Source: Sphingopyxis terrae subsp. terrae NBRC 15098
Lineage (GTDB): Bacteria > Pseudomonadota > Alphaproteobacteria > Sphingomonadales > Sphingomonadaceae
Direction: 5' to 3'
Length of the DNA: 64,000 bases
NCBI RefSeq assembly: GCF_001598815.1
Contig: NZ_BCZQ01000003.1
Location: forward strand, 434,001-498,000
Position numbers and translations under genes: made by a program. This document shows positions 28,569 to 37,075 of the stretch, piece after piece; position 1 is the stretch's first letter, and every line of letters starts with the position of its first letter. The notes beneath the pieces were generated by a model, which saw only the letters and a list, made by a program, of their open reading frames with translations, had not been told where the DNA came from and ran no database searches.

Positions 28569-28583
28569 GGACATGTTTTGTTC
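28569..28583. promoter_or_regulatory. Imperfect LexA-like site (GTTC-N7-GTTC type)
   Basis: GGAC-N7-GTTC at 28569-28583 matches six of eight fixed positions of the alphaproteobacterial SOS box, with the spacer atgtttt. It lies in the 287-base gap (28408-28694) between the winged-helix gene and crcB. Apart from this and a 14-base palindrome at 28644-28657 I see nothing firm in the gap. Confidence 0.2.
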
Positions 28584-28694
28584 TCATCGTCAAGCCCCCT
28601 TGGCGATGATCCCGGTCGCCGACAGGGAGCGATGCGACCATCAACGGGCGATCGCCCGCTTTGCGCCACGCGCTTTTGCGGCTAGGGCGAGCGG

Positions 28695-29072
28695 ATGAAC
28701 GGACTTTTCCCTGTCATGGTCGGCGGTGCGATCGGCGCGGGTGCGCGGCACCTGGTCGGCCAGATCCTGCTCGCGCGGCTTGGCCCCGGCTTTCCCTGGT
28801 GGACGTTGTCGGTCAATATCGCCGGCAGCTTGATGATGGGGCTGCTGATCGGCTGGCTCGCGCGCAGCGGCGGCAGCGATCAGGCCCGACTGTTCCTGGG
28901 CGTCGGGGTGCTGGGCGGCTTCACCACCTTCTCCTCTTTCAGCATGGAATTCTGGACTTTGTTCGAACGCGGCCAGATGGCGCAGGCGGCTGCCTATGTC
29001 GGCGCGTCGGTCATCATCGGCATTGCGGCGTGCGGCGTCGGAATGGCGACGATACGGCAGCTTCCGGCATGA
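28695..29072 (+). CDS. crcB: CrcB/Fluc fluoride ion exporter
   Basis: 125 residues with four hydrophobic segments. The family motifs are present: GAIGAGARHLVGQ, VNIAGSLMMGLLIGW and GVLGGFTTFSSFSMEFW. Fluc channels act as dual-topology dimers that expel F- across the inner membrane. The stop overlaps the pseudouridine synthase start (ATGA). It is first of five genes on the plus strand with no gaps between them. No complete fluoride riboswitch was recognised upstream. Confidence 0.95.
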   Translation: MNGLFPVMVGGAIGAGARHLVGQILLARLGPGFPWWTLSVNIAGSLMMGLLIGWLARSGGSDQARLFLGVGVLGGFTTFSSFSMEFWTLFERGQMAQAAAYVGASVIIGIAACGVGMATIRQLPA

Positions 29073-30307
29073 GCGGCGACAGCGCCATTGTCGCCGAAGA
29101 AGATGACGGCATCCGCCTCGACCGCTGGTTCAAACGGCACCGGCCCGGCACGCCCCACGCGCTGATCGCGCGCTGGGCCCGGTCGGGCGAGCTGACCATC
29201 GACGGGCGCAAGGCCGATGTCTCGGACCGGATCGAGGCGGGGCAGACAATCGCGATGCCGGTGCCGCCCGCGGCGCCATCCGGCCCCCGGCCGCGCAAGG
29301 AAAAAGCGCTGTCGCCGGCCGATGTCGCGCTCGCCGAAGCGATGGTTATCCACCGCGACAAGAGCGCGCTGGTGCTCGACAAGCCGCCGGGCCTCGCGAC
29401 GCAGGGCGGAACGAAGACCGACAGTCATGTCGACGGCCTGCTCGGCGCCCTGCAGGGCGATGCCGCCGTGCGCCCCAAGCTGGTCCACCGGCTCGACAAG
29501 GATACGTCGGGCGCGCTGCTCGTCGCGCGCACCCCGCGCGCCGCTGCCTGGTTCGCGAAGGCATTTTCGAACCGCAGCGCGCGCAAGACCTATTGGGCGA
29601 TCGTTGTCGGCGTCCCCGACATCGCGCAGGGCGAGATCGACCTGCCGCTCGCCAAGCAACCCGGATCGGGCGGCGAGAAGATGCACGTCGACGAAAAAGG
29701 CCTGCCGTCGAAATCGCGCTATCGCGTCATCGAACGCGCGGGCAACAGTGCGGCGTGGGTCGAACTGCAGCCGCTGACCGGCCGCACGCATCAATTGCGC
29801 GTCCATATGGCGGCGATCGGCCATCCGATCGTCGGCGACGGCAAATATGGCGGCAAGGGCGCGTTCCTGACCGGCACGATCAGCCGCAAACTGCACCTGC
29901 ACAGCCGCCGGCTGCGCATCGACCATCCCGATGGCGGCGCGATCGACATCAGCGCGCCGCTGCCGCCGCATTTCGCCGAAAGCCTGGAAGCGCTGGGCTT
30001 CGACCCGCTGCTCGGCGACCTCCTGACCGAAGAGGCGCCGCGCGCATCGACCAAGACGGTGCAGAAGGCGAAGGCCAAGGCGCATGCGAAGCAGGTGCGC
30101 AAGGCAAGGCGCGGCGAACGGCGCGGCCGTGCCGAAGCGAAGGTCCAATCGAAACCGGGGGCGGCCAAACCAGCGAAGTCGAAACCGGGGACGGCGAAAT
30201 CCGGTGCACCGAAGCCGGGCGGCAAACCGCCTGCAAAGCGCGGCCCGGCGAAGCCCGGCGCCGCCAAGACGGGCGCCCGCGGTCCGGCGCCGCGAAAGCC
30301 GCGCTGA
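29069..30307 (+). CDS. RluC/RluD-family 23S rRNA pseudouridine synthase with basic C-terminal tail
   Basis: 412 residues. An N-terminal S4-like region (GIRLDRWFKRHRPGTPHALI; SGELTIDGRKADVSDRIEAG) precedes the catalytic domain with LVHRLDKDTSGALLVA (catalytic Asp), GRTHQLRVHMAAIGHPIVGD and KLHLHSRRL. The enzyme isomerises uridines, probably in 23S rRNA (RluC-like). Residues about 328-412 form a Lys/Ala/Pro-rich tail not part of the fold, likely an RNA-binding extension. The start lies inside the crcB stop (ATGA), and its own stop shares one base with the next start (TGATG). Confidence 0.92.
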   Translation: MSGDSAIVAEEDDGIRLDRWFKRHRPGTPHALIARWARSGELTIDGRKADVSDRIEAGQTIAMPVPPAAPSGPRPRKEKALSPADVALAEAMVIHRDKSALVLDKPPGLATQGGTKTDSHVDGLLGALQGDAAVRPKLVHRLDKDTSGALLVARTPRAAAWFAKAFSNRSARKTYWAIVVGVPDIAQGEIDLPLAKQPGSGGEKMHVDEKGLPSKSRYRVIERAGNSAAWVELQPLTGRTHQLRVHMAAIGHPIVGDGKYGGKGAFLTGTISRKLHLHSRRLRIDHPDGGAIDISAPLPPHFAESLEALGFDPLLGDLLTEEAPRASTKTVQKAKAKAHAKQVRKARRGERRGRAEAKVQSKPGAAKPAKSKPGTAKSGAPKPGGKPPAKRGPAKPGAAKTGARGPAPRKPR

Positions 30308-30930
30308 TGCACCCCAATCCGGCGTTCCGGCCCCGGCAGGACGATCTCGCCGCGCTGCTGGTGCGCGAAATCGGCTTTGCCGCCATTTTCGCGGCGACGC
30401 CCGACGGCCCACGCGTCGCCCACGCCCCCGTCGTGCTCAGCGCCGACGCGACGACGCTGCAATTCCACCTCGCGCGCGGTAACGGGCTGACGAAGCATCT
30501 TGCCGGCGCGCCGGCACTCGCGGTGGTGCAGGGCCCCGATGCCTATGTCAGCGCCAACTGGTACGCCGACGCCGCAACCGCGGTGCCGACGTGGAATTAT
30601 GTCGCGGTCGAGATGGAAGGCGTGGCGCGCAAGCTGGGCGATGCCGAACTGGTCGCGCAGCTCGACACGCTGTCGACGCTGCACGAGGCACGCGCCGGCG
30701 AAAATCCGCCGTGGACGCGCGCCAAGATGGACGCCAACCATTTCGCGCGGTTGACCGGCGCAATCACCGGCTTCGAGATGCGGATCAGCGCATGGCGGCC
30801 GACGGTGAAACTGTCGCAGAACAAGGATGCAGCCGAGCGCGAGCGCGTGGCAGCGGGAATCGAGCGGACGGGCCACGGCGCCCTCGCGCATTTGATGCGC
30901 CAGCTCGCAGGCGATAAGGCGGGGGCATGA
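30307..30930 (+). CDS. PaiB-type FMN-binding protein
   Basis: 207 residues. It starts MHPNPAFRP and contains the family signatures HLARGNGLTKHL, DAYVSANWYADAATAVPTWNY and VKLSQNK. PaiB-type proteins have a flavin-reductase-like split barrel and were named as negative regulators of sporulation and protease genes in Bacillus; here an FMN-binding redox or heme-related role is as likely. It is translationally coupled to both neighbours (TGATG and ATGA). Confidence 0.9.
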   Translation: MHPNPAFRPRQDDLAALLVREIGFAAIFAATPDGPRVAHAPVVLSADATTLQFHLARGNGLTKHLAGAPALAVVQGPDAYVSANWYADAATAVPTWNYVAVEMEGVARKLGDAELVAQLDTLSTLHEARAGENPPWTRAKMDANHFARLTGAITGFEMRISAWRPTVKLSQNKDAAERERVAAGIERTGHGALAHLMRQLAGDKAGA

Positions 30931-31163
30931 GCAACGAACAGGACCGGCTGGCCAAGAAGCGCTTTTTCGCGCTGTCGGCGATGCGAATCGTCGGCGCGCT
31001 TTTCATCATGGCGGGTTTCGTGCTGATCCGGGGCGGCTGGGCCATCGCCGGTCAGCCCACCGATCGCTGGATCGGCGTGATCGTCGTCCTGACCGGCGTG
31101 TTCGATTTCGCAATCATGCCGCGCATCCTGGCGCGCCGCTGGCGGACACCGCCCGCGCCATGA
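30927..31163 (+). CDS. Small two-helix membrane protein
   Basis: 78 residues. A basic N-terminus (EQDRLAKKRFF) is followed by two hydrophobic helices (MRIVGALFIMAGFVLI; IGVIVVLTGVFDFAIM) and a basic end (RILARRWRTPP). ATGA overlaps on both sides tie it to the paiB-like gene and to atp12. I do not recognise a named family. Its fixed position just before the F1 assembly factor hints at a membrane-related helper function, but this is only context. Confidence 0.75.
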   Translation: MSNEQDRLAKKRFFALSAMRIVGALFIMAGFVLIRGGWAIAGQPTDRWIGVIVVLTGVFDFAIMPRILARRWRTPPAP

Positions 31164-31849
31164 AACGCTTCTGGAAGACTGCCACGACCGTCCCGCAGGA
31201 CGGCGGCCGGGGCATCGCGCTTGACGGGCGCCCGGTGCGCACCCCCGCGCGCGCGCCGCTGGTGGTGCCGAGCGAGGAGCTTGCCGAAGCGATCGCCGCC
31301 GAATGGAATGCGCAGGGCAGCGACATCGATCCGGCGGCGATGCCGATGACCGGTATCGCCAACGCCGCGATCGATCTGGCGACGGGCGACCGCGCGGCCT
31401 TTGCCGAAACCATCGCCGCCTATGCCCAGACCGACCTTCTCTGCTACCGCGACGACCGCGATGCCGCGCTGCAAGGCGAACAGGCGGCGGCCTGGAATCC
31501 GCTGCTCGCCTGGGCGGAGGCGCGGCACGGCATCGAATTCGCGCTGGCGCAGGGCGTGCTCCCGATCGACCAGCCCGCCGCAACGGTGGCGGCGCTGCGC
31601 GAGGCGGTGCACGCGCTCGATCCCTTTCGCCTCGCGCCGCTGTCGCCGCTCGTCACCATCGGCGGTTCGCTCGTCGCCGGGCTCGCGCTCGTCGAAGACG
31701 CGTTCGCCGCCGACATGCTGTGGGGGGCGGTCAGCCTCGACGAGCTGTATCAGGAACGCCGCTGGGGCGCCGACAGCGAAGCGCAAAAGGCGCGCGCCCG
31801 CCGCGCCGCCGATTGGGGCAATGCGGCGCGGTTCTTGCGCTTACTCTGA
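31160..31849 (+). CDS. ATP12-family F1-ATPase assembly chaperone
   Basis: 229 residues, near the usual bacterial length. Family signatures: MKRFWKTATTVPQDGGRGIA, LDGRPVRTPARAPLVVPS, AEAIAAEWNAQGSDIDPAAM, PMTGIANAAIDLA, TDLLCYRD and a late LALVEDAFAADMLWGAVSLD. In mitochondria Atp12 binds free F1 alpha before hexamer assembly; alphaproteobacteria keep a homologue. It is the last gene of the crcB-led set and lies about 11 kb from atpA. Confidence 0.93.
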   Translation: MKRFWKTATTVPQDGGRGIALDGRPVRTPARAPLVVPSEELAEAIAAEWNAQGSDIDPAAMPMTGIANAAIDLATGDRAAFAETIAAYAQTDLLCYRDDRDAALQGEQAAAWNPLLAWAEARHGIEFALAQGVLPIDQPAATVAALREAVHALDPFRLAPLSPLVTIGGSLVAGLALVEDAFAADMLWGAVSLDELYQERRWGADSEAQKARARRAADWGNAARFLRLL

Positions 31850-31874
31850 TGAATCGATGCTCTGACGCCTCCGG

Positions 31875-32678
31875 TCAATCGGCGAAGTCGGGCTTGCGTT
31901 TCTGCATATGCGCCATCACCGCCTCCATCTGATTGGGGGTGCGGATGACCTTTATCTGTTCGTCGCTTTCTGCCTGCAGGATTTCGGCATCGCTCGCGTC
32001 GGCAAGCATGTTGCACAGCCGCTTCGCGCCCCGGATCGCATGCGGATTCTTGCCCGCGATCACCGCCGCGAGTTCCATCGCCTTGGCGAGCGGTTCTTCG
32101 GCGACATGCGTCGCAAAGCCCAGCGCCTTCGCCTCGACGCCATTGAATTCGCGGTTGGTGTAGATCATCTCGCGCAGCACGTCGTCGGCAACCTGGGTGC
32201 GCCACAGCGCCATGCCGGCGACATCGGGGACAAGGCCCCAGCGCATTTCCATGATCGCGATGCGCGTATCGGGATGAACGATGCGGATATCGGCGGCGGC
32301 CATGATCTGGCTGCCCGCGCCAAAGGCGACGCCGTGTACTGCCGCAATCACCGGCACCGGCAGTTCGCGCCAGCCCCAGGCGGCATATTGCGCGTTGTTG
32401 GCAAGGCCGCGCGTCCGTTCGGCGAGCCCGCCGCCAGCGCTGCTTGCGCCCGGATCGCGCTCGCCGCCGAGGCTGGAGAGATCGAGTCCGGCGCAAAAGG
32501 CGCGCCCCTCGCCCGACAGGACGACGACGCGCAGCCCCGCGGTCGCCTTGAGCTGGTCGACCGCCGCCGCAAGCGCCTCCCACATCGCCCCGTCGAGCGC
32601 GTTCATCTTGTCGGTGCGGATCAGGCGGACGTCGGCGATGCCGTCGTCGAGCATGGTGATCGAAATACGGTCCTGCAT
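31875..32678 (-). CDS. Enoyl-CoA hydratase/isomerase (crotonase) family protein
   Basis: 267 residues. The two oxyanion-hole regions are visible: SGEGRAFCAGLDLSSLG and HGVAFGAGSQIMAAADIRI. The usual first catalytic Glu position reads EMRWGLVPDVAG, with Asp downstream. It probably hydrates or isomerises an enoyl-CoA in fatty or aromatic acid breakdown. It is last in a four-gene minus-strand set with an acyl-CoA synthetase, TetR regulator and DsbA-fold isomerase. Confidence 0.9.
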   Translation of the reverse strand: MQDRISITMLDDGIADVRLIRTDKMNALDGAMWEALAAAVDQLKATAGLRVVVLSGEGRAFCAGLDLSSLGGERDPGASSAGGGLAERTRGLANNAQYAAWGWRELPVPVIAAVHGVAFGAGSQIMAAADIRIVHPDTRIAIMEMRWGLVPDVAGMALWRTQVADDVLREMIYTNREFNGVEAKALGFATHVAEEPLAKAMELAAVIAGKNPHAIRGAKRLCNMLADASDAEILQAESDEQIKVIRTPNQMEAVMAHMQKRKPDFAD

Positions 32679-32689
32679 GGAGAGTCCTC

Positions 32690-33301
32690 TCAGGCTTTCA
32701 AAAGCGCCGCTTCGACGAGCGGCAGTTGGTCGTTGCCGAAATACATATCATCGCCGTCGACGAACATCGACGGCGAACCATAGCCGCCGCGCGCGATCAC
32801 CTCGTCGGTATTGGCGCGCAGCCGCGCCTTGACCGCATCGCTCGCCGCCGCATCGCGGATCGCCGCGCCGTCGAGGCCCGCGCGCGTTGCTGCCGCTTCG
32901 AGCACCGCAGGGTCGTCGAGATTGTCTTGCGCGCCGAAATAGGATTCGAACGCCGCCCGGGCGAAGGCGATCAGCGCCGGTTGATCGGGCTCGAGCGCGG
33001 TGGCGAAGCGCATCGCCGCGACGCTCTTTGCCGGATGCCAGCGGGAGGGGAAATTCATCTCCACCCCCGCGAGCCGCGCCCAGTCCCCCAGCACTTTCCA
33101 GCTATGTTGCAGCTTGCGATTGTCGCTCTGTTCGCGCACCGCATAGACCGATTGGTTCACCGCGTTGAACACCCCGCCGACCAGGATCGGCCGAAAGGTC
33201 GCGCTGGCGCCGGTGCGCGCGATCAGCGGCTGGACGTTGGTGAACGCCAGATAGGTCCAGGGCGACGACAGGTCGAAAAAGAATTCCAGATGGCGCGGCA
33301 T
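32690..33301 (-). CDS. 2-hydroxychromene-2-carboxylate isomerase/DsbA-fold family protein
   Basis: 203 residues. The opening LEFFFDLSSPWTYLAF, with SPW in place of a CxxC, and the C-terminal ANTDEVIARGGYGSPSMFVD are typical of kappa-class GST/HCCA isomerases. Family members isomerise hydroxychromene carboxylates in naphthalene breakdown using glutathione; the substrate here is unknown. Clustered with acyl-CoA-metabolising enzymes, suggesting a catabolic pathway. Confidence 0.88.
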   Translation of the reverse strand: MPRHLEFFFDLSSPWTYLAFTNVQPLIARTGASATFRPILVGGVFNAVNQSVYAVREQSDNRKLQHSWKVLGDWARLAGVEMNFPSRWHPAKSVAAMRFATALEPDQPALIAFARAAFESYFGAQDNLDDPAVLEAAATRAGLDGAAIRDAAASDAVKARLRANTDEVIARGGYGSPSMFVDGDDMYFGNDQLPLVEAALLKA

Positions 33302-33330
33302 GATCGATCCTTTGCAAATGAAAAGGCGCG

Positions 33331-33981
33331 TCAGGCCTGCAGGTCGGCCTGTTCGATCGCGCGGTGGAAGCGGCGCGCCACAGCGGGATCGAGCCGGTCC
33401 TCGAACAAGGTCAAATGCCGTTCGACCGTCCAGCGCGCGCTATCGAGGTCGCCGACCGCCGCCGGGTCCATCTCGCGCTGATATTCGAGGCCGAAGCGCA
33501 GGATCACGAGCGCATTGGTGCAAAGATCGCCGAGCCGCGCGCGCGACCAGTCGAGGTAGCCGCGATCGATCATCGCGCCGAGATAGAGCATCAGCTGGCC
33601 GTGCACGCGTTCGTACCAGCCGTCGATGTGGTCGAGAATGATCGGGCTCGATTCGCCATAATCGGCGCGGTCGCGATAGAGAAAGCGGAAGGTATGGAGC
33701 TCGCGCTGCATGCAGGCGAGCAGTGCGACATATTCTTCGATCAGATCGCCGTCATCGGACGGCTGCAGTTGCAGCCGCTCTTCGATCGCCTCGGCGAAAT
33801 CGGCGCTGATCGCGTCGAGGAGCGCGCGCTTGCTTCGGAAATGATACCAGAGATTGCCCTCGGCGATCCCGACATCGGCGGCGATCGCCGCGGTCGATAC
33901 GCTGCCGAAGCGCTGTTCGTTGAACAGGCGCAGCGCGGCGGCGAGGATACGGTCGCGCGTCTTGACGCGGGGTGCGTTCAC
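33331..33981 (-). CDS. TetR-family transcriptional regulator
   Basis: 216 residues from the GTG that overlaps the acyl-CoA synthetase stop (GTGA); a TTG five codons upstream is a weaker alternative. The HTH is RDRILAAALRLFNEQRFGSV followed by AAIAADVGIAEGNLWYHFRS, with a TetR_C_5/BcrR-type ligand domain after it. It lies inside an operon of acyl-CoA enzymes and is their probable ligand-responsive repressor, with an acyl-CoA or acid as inducer by inference. Confidence 0.9.
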   Translation of the reverse strand: MNAPRVKTRDRILAAALRLFNEQRFGSVSTAAIAADVGIAEGNLWYHFRSKRALLDAISADFAEAIEERLQLQPSDDGDLIEEYVALLACMQRELHTFRFLYRDRADYGESSPIILDHIDGWYERVHGQLMLYLGAMIDRGYLDWSRARLGDLCTNALVILRFGLEYQREMDPAAVGDLDSARWTVERHLTLFEDRLDPAVARRFHRAIEQADLQA

Positions 33982-35501
33982 GCCTTCTTTTCCCAATATT
34001 GGTCGCGCAGCAGCCGCTTGTAGAGCTTGCCCGTATCGTGGCGCGGCAGCGCCTCCATGAAATCGATGCGGCGCGGCACCTTCACGCCCGACAGTTTCTG
34101 GCGCGCATAGGCGCCAAGCTCGTCGCGGAATTCATCGGTCGCGTCGGCCATGTCGGCGGGCTGAATCACCGCGATCACCTCCTCGCCCATTTCCTCGTGC
34201 GGGCCGCCGACGACCGCGACATCGGCAACTTTGGGATGGGTGACGAGATGGTTTTCGATCTCCTGCGGATAGATGTTTACCCCACCCGAAATGATCATGA
34301 AGCTCTTGCGGTCGGTGAGATAAAGGAAGCCGTCGGCATCGAGCTTGCCGACGTCGCCGAGTGTCGACCAGCCCTTCGAATTGCGGCTCGACGCGGTCTT
34401 TTCGGGGTCGTCGTGATATTCGAACACATTGTCGCTTTCGAAGAAGACCGCACCCTCCTCGCCCACCGGCACTTCGGTTTCATTGTCCTCGCCGACGATG
34501 TGGACGATCCCCAGGATCGCGCGGCCGACGGTGCCCTTGTGCGCCAGCCAGTCCTGGCTGGTGGCGAAGGTCATGCCATTGCCCTCCGACCCCGCATAAT
34601 ATTCGAGCAGCACCGGCCCCCACCAGTCGATCATCGCCTGCTTGACCGGGACCGGGCACGGCGCCGCAGCGTGGATCGCGCTCTTCATCGACGACACGTC
34701 ATATTGCGCACGCACCTCCGCGGGCAATTTGAGCATGCGGACGAAATGGGTGGGCACGAACTGCGCCGCGTTGCAGCGATAATGCTGGATCGCCGCCAGC
34801 GCGGCTTCGGGATCGAATTTCTTCATCAGCACGACGGTGCCGCCAAGCCGGTGGATCGTCATCGACCAGCGGAGCGGAGCGGCGTGATAGAGCGGCGCGG
34901 GCGAAAGATAGATGCTGTCGGCGTTGATCCCGAACGCCGCCGAGGCGAGCATCACGAGGCTGTTCGGCGCGTCGATCTCCTCCTCTTCGGGCAGCGGTAC
35001 CTTGACCCCCTTTGGCCGGCCGGTCGTCCCCGACGAATAGAGCATGTCGACCCCGGCGCGTTCGTCGGCGATGCGCGTCGCGGGCATCGCGGCCAGCGCG
35101 TCCTCGATTCGGGTCCATCCGGCAATCTCGCCCCCCATCGAATAGCGCTCGATCCGCGTTTCGAGCTGGAGCGCCGCGGACGCGAGGCTCGCCGAGACGA
35201 CGAGCATCTTTGCGCCCGAATTTTCAAGGATATAGTCGGTCTCGTCCTGCGTCAGCCGCGACGAGATGCAGACATAGCGCAGCCCCGCGCGCTGGGCGCC
35301 CCAGGTCAGACCATAATAATGCGGGGTGTTTTCCAGCATGAAGGCAACGACATCGTCATGCTTCAGCCCGTGGCTGCGAAACAGCTGCGCGGCGCGGTTC
35401 GACGCTGCGTCGAGCTCGGCATAGCTGATCGTCTCGCCGGTTTCGGCGACGATCACCGCGGGTTTGTCGGGCGAACTGGCGGCATGAACAGACGGGTGCA
35501 T
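33978..35501 (-). CDS. AMP-dependent acyl-CoA synthetase/ligase
   Basis: 507 residues. The phosphate loop is LYSSGTTGRPKGVKVP, and the A5 and A7-A8 motifs appear as YAGSEGNGM, STLGDVGKLDADGFLYLTDR and ISGGVNIYPQEIEN. The C-terminal lysine is in the DTGKLYKRLLRDQY segment. It activates a carboxylic acid to acyl-AMP and then acyl-CoA. It is first in a minus-strand operon with TetR, HCCA-isomerase-like and enoyl-CoA hydratase genes. The 194-base gap upstream contains a short hairpin near 35582. Confidence 0.93.
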   Translation of the reverse strand: MHPSVHAASSPDKPAVIVAETGETISYAELDAASNRAAQLFRSHGLKHDDVVAFMLENTPHYYGLTWGAQRAGLRYVCISSRLTQDETDYILENSGAKMLVVSASLASAALQLETRIERYSMGGEIAGWTRIEDALAAMPATRIADERAGVDMLYSSGTTGRPKGVKVPLPEEEEIDAPNSLVMLASAAFGINADSIYLSPAPLYHAAPLRWSMTIHRLGGTVVLMKKFDPEAALAAIQHYRCNAAQFVPTHFVRMLKLPAEVRAQYDVSSMKSAIHAAAPCPVPVKQAMIDWWGPVLLEYYAGSEGNGMTFATSQDWLAHKGTVGRAILGIVHIVGEDNETEVPVGEEGAVFFESDNVFEYHDDPEKTASSRNSKGWSTLGDVGKLDADGFLYLTDRKSFMIISGGVNIYPQEIENHLVTHPKVADVAVVGGPHEEMGEEVIAVIQPADMADATDEFRDELGAYARQKLSGVKVPRRIDFMEALPRHDTGKLYKRLLRDQYWEKKA

Positions 35502-35581
35502 CGGGCATCTTCTCCAAGGGGCTTTTGGTTTCTTTATGTCCCGCGATCAGTAGCAAGCTGAAACTTTCGGTCAAGCCGCCG

Positions 35582-35599
35582 TAGGGTGAAGACCCTAGG
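35582..35599. repeat. Short hairpin TAGGGT-N4-ACCCTAGG, copy 1
   Basis: TAGGGT (35582-35587) and ACCCTA (35592-35597) pair around GAAG, followed by GG. The same motif with a different loop (CAGG) occurs at 46652-46669. It lies between the acyl-CoA synthetase promoter region and the 3' end of dnaA. Confidence 0.5.
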
Positions 35600-35689
35600 A
35601 TATGCCGATGTCAAAATGGGCGCAGTTTCGCGGCGGCCGAAGCGCCCGCCGATCCCGGCAAAAGTCCGGGGATAAGCCCGGTATAAGTC

Positions 35690-35698
35690 TGTGGATCA
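35690..35698 (-). promoter_or_regulatory. DnaA-box-like sequence at the dnaA stop codon
   Basis: On the minus strand TGATCCACA differs from the consensus TTATCCACA at one position. It includes the dnaA stop codon, and TTATCCCCG occurs just downstream on the same strand. A nine-base match with one mismatch can arise by chance. Confidence 0.25.
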
Positions 35699-37075
35699 GT
35701 TGTTGAGGCTGCGCCGGATCGCGGCGATTTCGGCGTCGAGTTCGCTGTCGGTCACGCGCAGCGCCTCGACCGTGCGGACCGCGTGGATCACCGTCGAATG
35801 GTCGCGCCCGCCAAAGCGGCGGCCGATCTCGGGATAGGAGCGCGGCGTCAGTTCCTTGGCGAGATACATCGCGACCTGGCGCGGGCGCGCGACCGCGCGG
35901 ACGCGGCGTTTCGACGCCATTTCGGCCTTGTCGAGCCGGTAATGGGCACAGACCGCACGCTGGATTTCCTCGATCGTGATCCGCGGGCGCGCGCTGCGGA
36001 CATTTTCGGCGAGCCGATCTTCGGCGAGCGCCAGATCGACCCTGGCGCCGGTCAGCGCGGCATAGGCGAGCAGCTTGTTGAGTGCGCCTTCGAGTTCGCG
36101 GATGTTGCGCGTGAAATGGCGGACCAGATAGGCGACGACGTCGTCGGGCACTTCGACCATCGGCATGGCGGTAAGGCGCTGGCGGATGATGCGTTCGCGC
36201 AGATCGTCCTCGGGGGCCTCGATATCGGCGACAAGCCCGCCCGACAGGCGCGACAGCAGCCGCGCCTCGACCCCGTCGAGCATCGCGGGCGGCCGGTCGG
36301 CGGTGACGACGAGCCGCTTGCCCGCGGTCATCAGGTCGTCGATCGTGTGCAGCAGCTCTTCCTGCGTCGAATTCTTGCCGATCACGAATTGCAGATCGTC
36401 GAGGAGCAGCAGATCGGCAGCGCGGAGCCGCGCCTTGAACGCCATCATGTCGCCGCCGCGCATCGCGCCGACGAATTCGAGCATGAATTTTTCCGCCGAC
36501 ATCAGGATGATGGTCGCGGTCGGATGCGCGGCAGCATAGTCCTGCGCGATCGCCTGCAGGAGATGCGTCTTGCCCTGCCCGGTGCCCGAGCAGAGATAGA
36601 GCGGGTTGAACTGCGGCGTTTCCACCATCGCCATGCGGCGCGCCGCATTGGCAGCGAGGATGTTCGAGCGCGCGACGACGAAGCGATCGAAACAGAGCCG
36701 CGGATCGAAGCCGAGCAGCGCGGGATTGGCGGCGCGCACGGCAGCCGGCGCTGACGCCTCGAAGCTCGGCAGCGGCGCCGAGGCGAGCACGGTCGCCCGC
36801 TCGGCAGCGGCGACTCCGCCGCGCACCGACACGCTGCGCACCGCGGGCAGTAGTTGGCGCCACGCCAGTTCGAGGCGCTCGCCGAATCGTTCGTTGATCC
36901 AGTTGGCCGAAAAGCGGCTCGCGGTTTCCAGCGTCACGACGCCCGACAGGGTGCAATATTCGGCGAAACGGACGGGCTTCAGCCAATGGTCGAAGGTGCG
37001 CGCGCCCAGATCGCGGCGCAGCCCTTCGGCCACGCGCGGCCAAAGCGTCGCGGCATCGGCGTTCATCGCTTCCAT
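35696..37075 (-). CDS. dnaA: Chromosomal replication initiator DnaA
   Basis: 459 residues from ATG 37075 (MEAMNADAATLWPRV); ATG 37066, with GGAAGCG before it, is an alternative. Domain I (residues 1-80, RTFDHWLKPV) is followed by a short linker, the AAA+ domain with Walker A GTGQGKTHL (164-172) and Walker B LLLLDDLQF, and domain IV with the DnaA signature YPEIGRRFGGRDHSTVIHAV. DnaA-ATP opens oriC. The open frame extends ~65 codons upstream but has no family similarity. It lies on the same strand as rpsT and mutM, as in other alphaproteobacteria. Confidence 0.97.
   Translation of the reverse strand: MEAMNADAATLWPRVAEGLRRDLGARTFDHWLKPVRFAEYCTLSGVVTLETASRFSANWINERFGERLELAWRQLLPAVRSVSVRGGVAAAERATVLASAPLPSFEASAPAAVRAANPALLGFDPRLCFDRFVVARSNILAANAARRMAMVETPQFNPLYLCSGTGQGKTHLLQAIAQDYAAAHPTATIILMSAEKFMLEFVGAMRGGDMMAFKARLRAADLLLLDDLQFVIGKNSTQEELLHTIDDLMTAGKRLVVTADRPPAMLDGVEARLLSRLSGGLVADIEAPEDDLRERIIRQRLTAMPMVEVPDDVVAYLVRHFTRNIRELEGALNKLLAYAALTGARVDLALAEDRLAENVRSARPRITIEEIQRAVCAHYRLDKAEMASKRRVRAVARPRQVAMYLAKELTPRSYPEIGRRFGGRDHSTVIHAVRTVEALRVTDSELDAEIAAIRRSLNN

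Noticed and set aside
28601..28660. Fluoride riboswitch upstream of crcB
   Set aside because: GGCGATG...CGCC resembles the first hairpin of the crcB motif, but the pseudoknot partner and the UGAUG-type 3' element are missing.
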